NCBI GenBank assembly: GCA_027011835.1
Contig: JALUZN010000279.1
Coordinates: 1 to 8,178, forward strand
DNA: 8,178 bases
Source: Draconibacterium sp.
GTDB lineage: Bacteria; Bacteroidota; Bacteroidia; Bacteroidales; Prolixibacteraceae
Direction of reading: 5' to 3'
Position numbers and translations under genes: made by a program. Below the pieces are notes generated by a model. It worked only from the letters and a program-made list of their open reading frames with translations, was not told the origin of the DNA and did no database searches. Positions within the stretch are counted from its first letter, which is position 1; every line of letters starts with the position of its first letter. Below, one piece after another: positions 1-7,039 of the stretch.

Positions 1-890
1 ATAAAGGAATAACCGAGAAGGTAACTATTAACGGAGATGAGATAACAGGATGGAAAACAACTCCACTACCTCTCTATAAAGCAGATGTGGATGGATTTAA
101 ATTTTCAGATGCCATAAAAGGTGTTCCTGCTTTTCACAGAGTTAAATTTAATCTTGATAAAACGGGAGATACCTTTCTCGATTTTACTAAATGGGGGAAA
201 GGTGCAGCTTGGATTAACGGTCGCTCATTGGGAAAATTTTGGAATATAGGGCCTCAACAAACACTCTATCTTCCCGGTCCATGGTTAAAAAAGGGAGAGA
301 ATGAACTTGTCGTTTTCACCTTGGAAGATACAGGAGTGCGCACTCTTAAGGGATTGACTAAGCCTATACTCGATGTTTTAGGTAAAGATATTAATGCAAA
401 GGAACGGCCAAAGCGTGATAACAGTAAGACTCCAGTTCTGGATAAAGGAGATGCTATTTTTGAAGGCTCAATGGAGAAGAAGGGGGGATGGCAAACATTC
501 ACATTCGACAGACCAAGGACTCTTCGTCATCTGGCATTAGAAACATTAAGCTCCTATGGCGATAATTCCTCCTGTCTCTCGGAGCTTAATTTGATTGATG
601 GTAATGGAAAGAAGATACCGAAAGATACATGGAAAGTTGTCTATGCAAGTTCTGAAGAGAAGGATGGTAACGAAGGGTATGCTGATAATCTGATTGATGG
701 TAACTTGAGTTCATACTGGCATACCGAGAGTCAATCGAAACAACCTGCACATCCCCATGTTGTTATAATTGATTTAGGTGAGATAATGACAGTTAAAGGA
801 ATTAGGTTGAGGCATCGTAATATAACTCAGCCCGGTGTTGTGAAAGCCTTTCGAATTTATGGCAGACCTCAGTTTTTCGTGTTTAAATAG
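1..890 (+). CDS. Beta-galactosidase, GH35 family, C-terminal part with F5/8C-like domain (5' truncated by window edge)
   Basis: The reading frame is open from base 3 to the TAG at 888-890, so about 295 C-terminal codons are present and the start lies left of the window. The GTG at base 87 is only an internal codon. Residues encoded near 190-320 carry the GH35 beta-sandwich signature: WGKGAAWINGRSLGKFW, then GPQQTLYLPGPWLK and a GENELVVF strand. This is typical of the jelly-roll domain after the catalytic TIM barrel. The rest resembles a discoidin (F5/8 type C) module, with the motif DNLIDGNLSSYWHTE, a VVIIDLG strand, and IRLRHRN before a short FRIYGRPQFF end. GH35 enzymes remove terminal beta-galactose from glycans and in Bacteroidota are usually exported and part of polysaccharide utilisation loci. 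The catalytic glutamates and any signal peptide are out of view, so activity cannot be judged. Arginine codon use differs from the genes to its right (6 of 13 are AGA/AGG). Confidence 0.9.
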   Translation, partial: KGITEKVTINGDEITGWKTTPLPLYKADVDGFKFSDAIKGVPAFHRVKFNLDKTGDTFLDFTKWGKGAAWINGRSLGKFWNIGPQQTLYLPGPWLKKGENELVVFTLEDTGVRTLKGLTKPILDVLGKDINAKERPKRDNSKTPVLDKGDAIFEGSMEKKGGWQTFTFDRPRTLRHLALETLSSYGDNSSCLSELNLIDGNGKKIPKDTWKVVYASSEEKDGNEGYADNLIDGNLSSYWHTESQSKQPAHPHVVIIDLGEIMTVKGIRLRHRNITQPGVVKAFRIYGRPQFFVFK

Positions 891-1000
891 AGTTTGCTGA
901 AAAGCTCAGATGTGCCTGTATTTGGACTTTGTGAAGTGCAGATGTATATAAACTTCAAATAGTATCTGGCTGTGTGTCATGTGCTTAATGTTTATTGGCA

Positions 1001-1020
1001 GATTATAAATAGTTATAATC
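1001..1020. repeat. Perfect 8-bp inverted repeat with 4-bp spacer
   Basis: GATTATAA (1001-1008), spacer ATAG, TTATAATC (1013-1020) form an exact dyad. It could be an operator for a dimeric regulator, or an AT-rich hairpin between the two transcription units. There is no T tract after it, so a terminator is unlikely. It lies about 190 bp before the DUF3810 start. Confidence 0.45.
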
Positions 1021-1120
1021 GATGAGAACTGATATCTCCTTCTAAACTCAATTTCCTATGGTTTCCTGAGAAGAGGAATGACTTTCAATCTCCAATAACA
1101 CCACCGTACAACCTAATTTT

Positions 1121-1128
1121 TAAGTTTG
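1121..1128 (+). promoter_or_regulatory. Possible -7 promoter element for the DUF3810 gene
   Basis: TAAGTTTG fits the Bacteroidota sigma-70 -7 consensus TAnnTTTG exactly and lies about 80 bp before the ATG at 1212. No TTTG or TTG is found at the expected -33 position (around 1098-1101), so this is only a half-match. Confidence 0.3.
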
Positions 1129-1211
1129 TGTTGTAATCGGCAGTGTTTTAGTCGATTGTAACCGTTAAAGATTTTATTACATCGAGCTTAAATATCTGAT
1201 ATATTTACAGA

Positions 1212-2285
1212 ATGAAGTTAAACAGATACAAATGGCTGCTCTTTCCTGTTCTTGCAATAGTAACATTTGCAATTACCGAAATTGCGCCGTATAACCGGCA
1301 TTTTGTCGAGGTGGTTTATTCGCAGGCAATTTATCCGGTTGTTGCTTCTGCTCTTTCGGCGGTTAGTACTATTTTCCCTTTTTCGCTCGACGATATTTTC
1401 TATGTTTTTCTTGTTGTAGGAGCAGTTGTTTTACTTCTGTTTTTAGTTTTTCGAAAAATTGCATTTAAAAGAGCCGGGAAAATAGTTCTGAATTTTTTAG
1501 CTGCTGTTTATCTGTTTTTTTACCTGTTTTGGGGGTTTAACTATTATCGCGAGAATGTGAATAGTCGCCTGAATATTGCTGAACAGAAACCCGATACCGA
1601 AGAATTTCTTCAGCAACTCGAGTGGTTAATTTCGGCAACAAATCAATCGTATTGTAAATTTAATAACTTCGATAAACCTACCATTGATTCGTTGGTTGAG
1701 GTATCGTACAAAAAGTGTTCGCGAGCACTGAAACTAAAGTATCCGGCTGGCTCGCGGAAAGATAAAGGAATTACATTCAGCCGGTTTTTTGCAAGTGCCG
1801 GCATTTCAGGTTATTTTGGCCCTTTTTTTAATGAAGTACATGTAAATACAAACATTCTGCCCATCGAATATCCATTTGTTTTGGCACACGAAAAAGCTCA
1901 CCAGTTTGGTGTAACCAGCGAAGCCGAGGCTAATTTTTACGGGTGGCTGGTCTGCTCGCAAAGCAACTCAAAACAACTTCGGTATTCGGCTAATTTATAT
2001 GTGTTAAAGTTTTTTTTGTTTCAGGCAGTTGGCCTAAACGGGTATAAAGAAATTGTTTTAAAACTAAACAAAAATGTAAAAGACGATTTCCTAAGAATTC
2101 AAAAACATTGGGACAAACTGGAAAATGAGAAAATAAACCGCGTCGCCTCGAAAGTTAACGACACCTATTTAAAAACAAACAAAGTAGAAAAAGGCGTTGA
2201 TGACTATTACGGAGTGGTTAAGTTTGTTATGGACTTTAGGCTCGATTCTGCTTTTCACGAGAAATATGGATTGTCGTTCAACTAA
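1212..2285 (+). CDS. DUF3810 family membrane protein with HExxH metallopeptidase-like motif
   Basis: This 357-residue protein has three hydrophobic segments near the N-terminus (about residues 8-25, 62-80 and 91-109), ending in WGFNYYR, followed by a large soluble domain. That domain contains LAHEKAHQFG (H226, E227, H230) and then SEAEANFYGWLVC, where E239 is a candidate third ligand of a gluzincin-like zinc site. RYSANLYVL follows. This order (membrane anchor, NYYR, HExAHxxG, EAN, RYS) is that of the DUF3810 family, which is widespread in Bacteroidota and Firmicutes and whose substrate is unknown. Peptidase activity is inferred from the motif only. The ATG at 1212 is the first in-frame start with a complete first membrane segment. 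No Shine-Dalgarno sequence precedes it, which is normal for the phylum. The gene appears to stand alone: a promoter for the next gene starts inside its last codons. Confidence 0.9.
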   Translation: MKLNRYKWLLFPVLAIVTFAITEIAPYNRHFVEVVYSQAIYPVVASALSAVSTIFPFSLDDIFYVFLVVGAVVLLLFLVFRKIAFKRAGKIVLNFLAAVYLFFYLFWGFNYYRENVNSRLNIAEQKPDTEEFLQQLEWLISATNQSYCKFNNFDKPTIDSLVEVSYKKCSRALKLKYPAGSRKDKGITFSRFFASAGISGYFGPFFNEVHVNTNILPIEYPFVLAHEKAHQFGVTSEAEANFYGWLVCSQSNSKQLRYSANLYVLKFFLFQAVGLNGYKEIVLKLNKNVKDDFLRIQKHWDKLENEKINRVASKVNDTYLKTNKVEKGVDDYYGVVKFVMDFRLDSAFHEKYGLSFN

Positions 2286-2300
2286 AATCTTCTACTTTTG
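2271..2300 (+). promoter_or_regulatory. Bacteroidota-type promoter for the MBL-fold hydrolase gene
   Basis: TTG at 2271-2273 (-33 element, preceded by A rather than T), exactly 19 bases, then TACTTTTG at 2293-2300 (-7 element, perfect TAnnTTTG). Spacing and sequence match the known Bacteroidota consensus TTTG-N19-TAnnTTTG. Transcription would start around 2306-2308, giving a leader of about 30 bases before the ATG at 2336. The -33 element lies within the last codons of the DUF3810 gene. Confidence 0.7.
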
Positions 2301-2335
2301 ATTGCTGAATTTAAATTAAATATGCACACCGAACC

Positions 2336-3172
2336 ATGAAAATTACACCAATTTCGGCAGGCCATTTACACTGCGACGGAGGGGCACTTTTTAGTGTAAT
2401 TCCAAAAGTTTTATGGAGCAAAGTATATCCGGCCGACAATCAGAATTTTACCCGGTTAACCATGCGCTGTTTGTTAATTGAACAGGGAGCACAAAAAATT
2501 TTAATTGAAGCCGGAGTTGGAAATCACTACCCGGAGAAGTACTTGAAAAACAATGGAATTGTTGCTGGTAACCATTTGGAAAAATCGCTCGAAGATTATG
2601 GTGTTGCTCCGTCGGAAATTACCGATGTGTTTTTTACGCATTTACACTGGGACCACTGCACCGGGGCAGTAAAAAATGTCGATGATAAATTGCAACTCAC
2701 ATTTGCAAACGCAAAATTGTGGTGTAGCAAAACACAATGGGAGCATGCAAAAATTTCGAATGCACGCGAAAAAGCAGCCTACCATAGCACAGTGCTGAGT
2801 TTTATGAATAACTCGGGAAAACTGAATTTTGTTGAAGAAGAAGGTCAGCTTTTCCCAAATTTTAATGTCCGTTTTTTCGACGGGCATACGCCGGGACAAA
2901 TGATTCCGCACATAAAATACCACGATAAAACACTGGTTTATACGGCCGATTTAATTCCTACAGCTGCAAATGTTCCACTCCTCTGGCTGGCGGCATACGA
3001 CCTGTTTCCCGAAACAGCATTAAAAGAGAAAGAGCAGTTTTTAAATGAAGTGGCAGAAAAAAATTACATCCTCTTTTTTGAACACGATTTTTATACCGAA
3101 TGTGCTACTCTGAAAAAATCAGAAAAAGGGGTAATTCTTAATACCCGGGTCCGTTTTAACGATATGTTTTAA
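2336..3172 (+). CDS. MBL-fold metallo-hydrolase, YtnP/AHL-lactonase-like
   Basis: This 278-residue protein keeps all metal ligands of the two-metal metallo-beta-lactamase fold: H102-x-H104-x-D106-H107 (THLHWDHCTG), H184 in DGHTPGQM, the bridging D205 in YTADLIP, and H250 in FEHDF. The N-terminal stretch DGGALFSVIPKVLWSK and the overall length recall Bacillus YtnP and related lactonases of the AHL-lactonase branch, so hydrolysis of a lactone or ester is a reasonable guess. Substrate cannot be read from sequence, and quorum quenching is inference only. No signal peptide is visible, so it is probably cytoplasmic. It is 50 bp downstream of the DUF3810 gene but has its own well-matched promoter (2271-2300). 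No Shine-Dalgarno sequence precedes the ATG, and the bases before it are A-rich. Confidence 0.88.
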   Translation: MKITPISAGHLHCDGGALFSVIPKVLWSKVYPADNQNFTRLTMRCLLIEQGAQKILIEAGVGNHYPEKYLKNNGIVAGNHLEKSLEDYGVAPSEITDVFFTHLHWDHCTGAVKNVDDKLQLTFANAKLWCSKTQWEHAKISNAREKAAYHSTVLSFMNNSGKLNFVEEEGQLFPNFNVRFFDGHTPGQMIPHIKYHDKTLVYTADLIPTAANVPLLWLAAYDLFPETALKEKEQFLNEVAEKNYILFFEHDFYTECATLKKSEKGVILNTRVRFNDMF

Positions 3173-3214
3173 TGCAATGTTTTTTACCGATGTCTTTAAT
3201 CAAATAATTTCGTT

Positions 3215-3235
3215 GAGGTTTTGCCTCGGGTTTTT
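3215..3235 (+). terminator. Weak terminator-like hairpin after the MBL-fold gene
   Basis: GAGG (3215-3218), loop TTTTG, CCTC (3224-3227), then GGG and five T's (3231-3235). The stem has only four Watson-Crick pairs, so termination would be weak. Its position 43 bp after the stop codon suits the end of the MBL-fold transcript. Confidence 0.35.
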
Positions 3236-3283
3236 CTATCATCTCCGCTGAGATTCTGTGGAGATTGGATTGAGTATTGTGAT

Positions 3284-3502
3284 GGCGGAGAGCCCAAAGC
3301 CAGTTCGCGGCGACGGCCTCGGTCGGTGAGCCGGAAAACAAGCGATAACGACGTTAAAAAATTACTGCTGTTTGAGGAGGTTACGACGAGTTCAGTAATT
3401 TTAGTCGTTATTGCGTAGCTTTTCCGAGTGAAGCGAACGCAGTCTTGGCCTTTTTGTTTACTTTTTGGGCTAAGCCAAAAAGTAAAATCCGCCCGATAGG
3501 GC
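3284..3502. repeat. Non-coding, strongly self-complementary element (nested inverted repeats)
   Basis: This stretch is visibly more GC-rich than its flanks and folds on itself at several levels. The core hairpin at 3332-3426 has three aligned stems: CGGAAAA (3332-3338) with TTTTCCG (3420-3426); 3342-3352 with 3404-3414 (11 pairs, one G-T, centred on ATAACGAC/GTCGTTAT); and AAAATTACTG (3358-3367) with CAGTAATTTT (3393-3402). Outside it, AGCCCAAA (3291-3298) matches TTTGGGCT (3464-3471), and GGCGGA (3284-3289) matches TCCGCC (3488-3493). A GCCC-GATA-GGGC hairpin closes the right end. Open frames on both strands here follow from the symmetry and show no protein motif. It could be a dispersed palindromic repeat (REP/MITE-like) or a structured RNA. 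I cannot tell copy number from one window. Confidence 0.6.
3457..3486. repeat. Perfect 12-bp hairpin inside the non-coding element
   Basis: TTTACTTTTTGG (3457-3468), six-base loop, CCAAAAAGTAAA (3475-3486): 12 uninterrupted pairs. It competes with the longer-range pairing of 3464-3471 to 3291-3298. With T- and A-rich arms it might act as a bidirectional terminator, but there is no proper T tract after the stem. Confidence 0.6.
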
Positions 3503-3803
3503 AAAAGTAACATCATGGCATCACTCTGACCGGCAACCCAAAAGTTTAAATGCCCATGGAAATCTATTTAAATATTGTACCAATCTGAATTATGACGTGA
3601 GCCAATGTTTTGTGCCCATTTTTCTCTAAGTGAATTTATTAGGCAACTTATTCTTTATAGAACACCAAAATATTTGAGAATAGAAATTGGTTGGTTTGTC
3701 AGAACCGATAGCTTAACTTGGAACGGGCTCTTTACAGAACTGAAAATTACATGCATTTTTCAACGAAAAAATAGTAATTTAGAAGCTTTTCAGTTACCAT
3801 AAA
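3503..3803. other. Intergenic stretch before the aldo/keto reductase gene
   Basis: About 300 bp of ordinary AT-rich sequence. I see no RNA gene, no TAnnTTTG promoter octamer and no strong dyad. The only plus-strand frame of note is 65 codons (3605-3802), ending two bases before the next start codon; it has no recognisable motif and is treated as chance. The promoter of the downstream operon must lie here or further upstream but does not match the phylum consensus. Confidence 0.5.
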
Positions 3804-4628
3804 ATGAATATAAAATCGACAGTAGAGTTAAATAACGGAGTAAAAATGCCGTGGCTCGGACTTGGTGTTTTTCGTGCTGCAGAAGGTGGAGAGGTAGAAA
3901 ATGCAATTGCCGCTGCATTAAAAGCAGGTTACCGAAGTATCGATACGGCAGCGGTTTACGAAAACGAAAAAGGAGTTGGCGATGCCATAGCAAAAAGTGA
4001 AATTCCTCGAAAAGAGATTTTTCTGACATCGAAAATATGGAATCCCGAGCAGGGGTATCAGTCAACGTTTAAAGCATTTAACAGGAGTCTTGAAAAACTT
4101 CAAACCAATTATCTCGACTTGTATCTTATTCACTGGCCCAAAGGAGAGCGTTCTGTCGAAACGTGGAAAGCAATGGAGGAGCTTTACGAAAGTGGTAAGA
4201 TACGTGCCATTGGCGTAAGTAATTTTTTGGAGCACCATTTAAACGAACTGCTTGAAAATTGCAAAATTGTTCCTGCCGTAAATCAAATCGAGTTCCATCC
4301 CGAACTGGTACAACCTCAATTACTTAACTATTGTAAATTGAAAAATATACAAGCTGAGGCGTGGCGCCCAATAATGAAAGGTGCGGTAAACAATATTGAA
4401 CTTTTACAAAAACTGGCCAAGAAATACAATAAAACAGCTGTGCAAATTGTTTTGCGCTGGGACATCCAAAAAGGGGTGGTTACCATCCCAAAATCGGTTA
4501 CTCCGCAACGAATAATTTCTAATGCCGATATTTTCGATTTTACATTAACCAACGACGAAATTGCCGAGATTGACCAACTCGATAAAAACAGACGTCTTGG
4601 CGGATATCCCGATTTTATTACGTTTTAA
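3804..4628 (+). CDS. Aldo/keto reductase family oxidoreductase
   Basis: This 274-residue protein is of normal length for a bacterial aldo/keto reductase and covers the whole TIM barrel. The catalytic tetrad is complete: D47 and Y52 in SIDTAAVYENE, K77 in LTSKIW, and H110 in LIHWP. The GVSNF strand (about 137-141), NQIEFHP (160-166) and the NADPH-binding tail with IPKS (K230, S231), R236 and N240 are all present. It should reduce aldehydes, ketones or sugars with NADPH in the cytoplasm; the family is promiscuous and the substrate cannot be named. One oddity is residue 188: the usual AWSP motif reads AWRP (codon CGC), placing arginine where a cofactor-phosphate-contacting serine is normal. The start gives a standard N-terminus (NNGVKMPWLGLG). 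The S9 peptidase gene follows after 11 bp, suggesting co-transcription. Confidence 0.93.
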   Translation: MNIKSTVELNNGVKMPWLGLGVFRAAEGGEVENAIAAALKAGYRSIDTAAVYENEKGVGDAIAKSEIPRKEIFLTSKIWNPEQGYQSTFKAFNRSLEKLQTNYLDLYLIHWPKGERSVETWKAMEELYESGKIRAIGVSNFLEHHLNELLENCKIVPAVNQIEFHPELVQPQLLNYCKLKNIQAEAWRPIMKGAVNNIELLQKLAKKYNKTAVQIVLRWDIQKGVVTIPKSVTPQRIISNADIFDFTLTNDEIAEIDQLDKNRRLGGYPDFITF

Positions 4629-4639
4629 AACTTTTCTTA

Positions 4640-7039
4640 ATGAAACAAGCATTTCTTACTCTCATCCTTTTTAGTACAATTACAGCATTTTCGCAAATTC
4701 AGAAAAACAATAAAAGTGCGCTGACCATTGAAAAAATAATGCAAAATCCCGACAAATGGGTGGGCACCTCGCCGTCGGGAATTTACTGGAGCGAAAACGG
4801 TGAAACCGTTTATTTTAACTGGAATCCGGAGCACGATACTCTTTCGTCGCTCTATTCGTATTCGTTAAAAACGAAAAAAATTGAAAAAGTTCCGCTGGAG
4901 ATAAAACGTAAACTTCCATCGAAATATGGCGATTATAACTCGACAAAAACAGAAAAAGTATATACCCGTAACGGAAATATTTATCTGTTAAACATCGAAA
5001 CAGGAGTTGAAAAACCGTTAACCGACTGGCTGGAATATGCTTCGTCGGCAGCATTTGCAATTAACGATTCGCAGATTTCGTTTCGAAAAGACGACAACCT
5101 GTTTTTAATCGACCCCAAAACAGGGCTGATTCGACAGATTACCAATTTTGTTGAGGACGAAAAGAGGGAGGAGCACAAAAGCAGCGGGCAGGCAAAGTGG
5201 CTCGAGGAGCAGCAACTCGAACTTTTCGACGTGTTAAACGAAAGAGAGGCAATGCGTAAAGCACGGGAATACCGCCGTAATAAAGAGAAACCGGTTACTC
5301 CCGAAAAAATATATTTAGGCAAAAAACGGTTGGGCGAAATATCGATGAGTGCCTCGGGGTCTTTTGTTATTTACAGTACCTATAAAAGTGCTTCGGGAAA
5401 TAAACCGACTTCGGTTACACACCACGTAACAAAATCGGGGTACACCGAAGAGCAAAAAGCACGCCCCAAAGTGGGTGGCGCGCAAACTAAAGTTTCGATG
5501 GGGATTTTTGATGTAAAGAATAATAAAACCATCGAAATTAATACTTCTACCATTCCCGGATTAAAAGATTTACCCGATTACCTGAGCGATTACCCCGGCA
5601 AAATGCCGGAAGATAGTGCTAAAAGAGCGAAGCGTGCAATAAATTTATTGGGCCCGGTTTGGAACGAAGCCGAAGATTTGGCTGTGGTTGTAGCTCTTTC
5701 GGCTGATAATAAAGACCGCTGGATTTTACTGCTCGACCCGGCAACCGGAGAGCTCGACTTGCTCGACCGCCAGCACGACGACGCGTGGATTGGCGGCCCG
5801 GGAATTGGCGGTTGGGGATTCTCGACCGGCGAAATTGGCTGGATGCCTGACAATAAATCGGTGTGGTTTCATTCCGAAGAGTCGGGGTACTCGCATTTGT
5901 ATGCCGTTACTATCGATACAAAAGAGAAAAAGGCACTTACAAGTGGTAATTTCGAAATTTCGAATGCATCAATCTCGAACGATAAAAAGAGCTTCTATTT
6001 TACGGCAAATAAAGTACATCCCGGGGTAAAACATTTTTATAAAATGCCGGTGTGGGGCGGTCGTCTTACACAAATTACTTCGGTTGATGGTGGTAACGAA
6101 GTTACGCTTTCGCCCGACGAAAAACAGCTTGCAATCCGGTTTTCGACAGCAAATAAACCGTGGGAGCTTTATCTTCAGGAAAACAAAAAGGGCGCGAATG
6201 CAGTTCAAATTACCCACTCAACAACCAACGAGTTTAATAAATACAACTGGCGAATGCCCGAATTTATAACCTTTAAAGCCAACGATGGCGCAACGGTTTA
6301 TGCACGATTGTACCGCCCCGAAAATAGCGAGAAAAACGGGCCGGCAGTAATTTTTGTTCATGGAGCCGGTTATTTGCAAAATGCCCATAAGTGGTGGAGC
6401 AGCTACTTTCACGAGTACCAGTTTCATAATTTTTTGGTTGATAACGGCTATACGGTTTTAGATATCGACTATCGCGGAAGTGCCGGTTACGGGCGCAACT
6501 GGCGAACAGGAATCTACCGGAATATGGGCGGAAAAGATTTGTCGGATAATGTTGACGGAGCAAACTATTTGGTTGAGGAATATGGAATCTCGCCACAACG
6601 AATAGGGTTGTACGGCGGTTCGTACGGCGGTTTTATTACGCTTATGGCTATGTTTAAAAACCCCGAAACATTTAAGGCCGGAGCAGCACTTCGCTCGGTA
6701 ACCGACTGGGCGCATTACAACCACGGCTACACGGCAAATATATTAAATACGCCGGTTGAAGACAGTTTAGCGTATGTTCGCAGTTCGCCAATTTATTATG
6801 CCAACGGTTTGCAGGGAGCACTGTTAATGTGCCACGGAATGGTCGACGATAATGTTGAGTTTCAGGATATTGTGCGCCTAACCCAACGATTAATCGAACT
6901 GGGAAAAGAGAACTGGGAACTGGCTGTTTATCCGGTTGAATGCCACGGATTTGTTGAGCCAAGCAGTTGGACCGACGAATATAAACGTATTTTTAAGTTG
7001 TTTGAAGAGAACTTAAAACCACTGCTTCTTTCGAAATAA
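4640..7039 (+). CDS. Secreted S9 family peptidase (DPP-IV / prolyl oligopeptidase type)
   Basis: This 799-residue protein starts with a signal peptide (hydrophobic core to about residue 17, likely cut after AFS before Q19; no lipobox cysteine), so it is exported to the periplasm or beyond. Residues of about 40-530 form repeated WSENGETVYF-like strands of a DPP-IV-type beta-propeller, with a charged, glutamate- and arginine-rich insertion at about 172-225. The C-terminal alpha/beta-hydrolase domain (about 545-799) has VHGAGY (oxyanion region, about 573-578), DYRGSAGYG, the nucleophile S661 in GGSYGGF, D736 in HGMVDDN and H769 in ECHGF, so the catalytic triad is complete. Such enzymes remove di- or tripeptides or cut after proline in short peptides; exact specificity is not readable. 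It is probably co-transcribed with the aldo/keto reductase gene. Its last 27 bases overlap the end of the oppositely oriented corA gene. Confidence 0.94.
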   Translation: MKQAFLTLILFSTITAFSQIQKNNKSALTIEKIMQNPDKWVGTSPSGIYWSENGETVYFNWNPEHDTLSSLYSYSLKTKKIEKVPLEIKRKLPSKYGDYNSTKTEKVYTRNGNIYLLNIETGVEKPLTDWLEYASSAAFAINDSQISFRKDDNLFLIDPKTGLIRQITNFVEDEKREEHKSSGQAKWLEEQQLELFDVLNEREAMRKAREYRRNKEKPVTPEKIYLGKKRLGEISMSASGSFVIYSTYKSASGNKPTSVTHHVTKSGYTEEQKARPKVGGAQTKVSMGIFDVKNNKTIEINTSTIPGLKDLPDYLSDYPGKMPEDSAKRAKRAINLLGPVWNEAEDLAVVVALSADNKDRWILLLDPATGELDLLDRQHDDAWIGGPGIGGWGFSTGEIGWMPDNKSVWFHSEESGYSHLYAVTIDTKEKKALTSGNFEISNASISNDKKSFYFTANKVHPGVKHFYKMPVWGGRLTQITSVDGGNEVTLSPDEKQLAIRFSTANKPWELYLQENKKGANAVQITHSTTNEFNKYNWRMPEFITFKANDGATVYARLYRPENSEKNGPAVIFVHGAGYLQNAHKWWSSYFHEYQFHNFLVDNGYTVLDIDYRGSAGYGRNWRTGIYRNMGGKDLSDNVDGANYLVEEYGISPQRIGLYGGSYGGFITLMAMFKNPETFKAGAALRSVTDWAHYNHGYTANILNTPVEDSLAYVRSSPIYYANGLQGALLMCHGMVDDNVEFQDIVRLTQRLIELGKENWELAVYPVECHGFVEPSSWTDEYKRIFKLFEENLKPLLLSK

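Larger units (their letters stand above)
891..1211. other. Intergenic gap between the GH35 gene and the DUF3810 gene
   Basis: This 321-bp AT-rich stretch contains no convincing coding frame on either strand and no RNA gene that I recognise. It holds a perfect 8-bp inverted repeat at 1001-1020 and a promoter-like octamer at 1121-1128. No clear intrinsic terminator follows the GH35 stop: the only nearby hairpin is a three-base-pair GCT-GAAA-AGC stem at about 897-906, without a T tract. Confidence 0.6.

Noticed and set aside
87..890. GTG at 87 as the start of a complete small protein
   Set aside because: The frame is open to the left edge of the window and the upstream codons continue the GH35 beta-sandwich, so this is an internal codon of a truncated gene.
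891..1211. tRNA or small RNA gene in the gap
   Set aside because: No cloverleaf arrangement, no T-loop GTTCGAA-like motif and no stable hairpin with a T tract were found.
2322..2339. Five-codon frame whose TGA overlaps the ATG of the MBL-fold gene
   Set aside because: Far too short to judge; an ATGA overlap of this kind arises easily by chance.
3196..3516. 106-codon minus-strand frame across the nested-dyad element
   Set aside because: It runs through the self-complementary repeat, is low-complexity and serine/arginine-rich, and competes with a frame on the other strand. It is better explained as a by-product of the repeat than as a protein.
3605..3802. 65-codon plus-strand frame ending two bases before the aldo/keto reductase start
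   Set aside because: No recognisable motif, no ribosome binding site and no sign of domain structure. Frames of this length are expected by chance, though tight spacing to the next gene would suit coupling if it were real.
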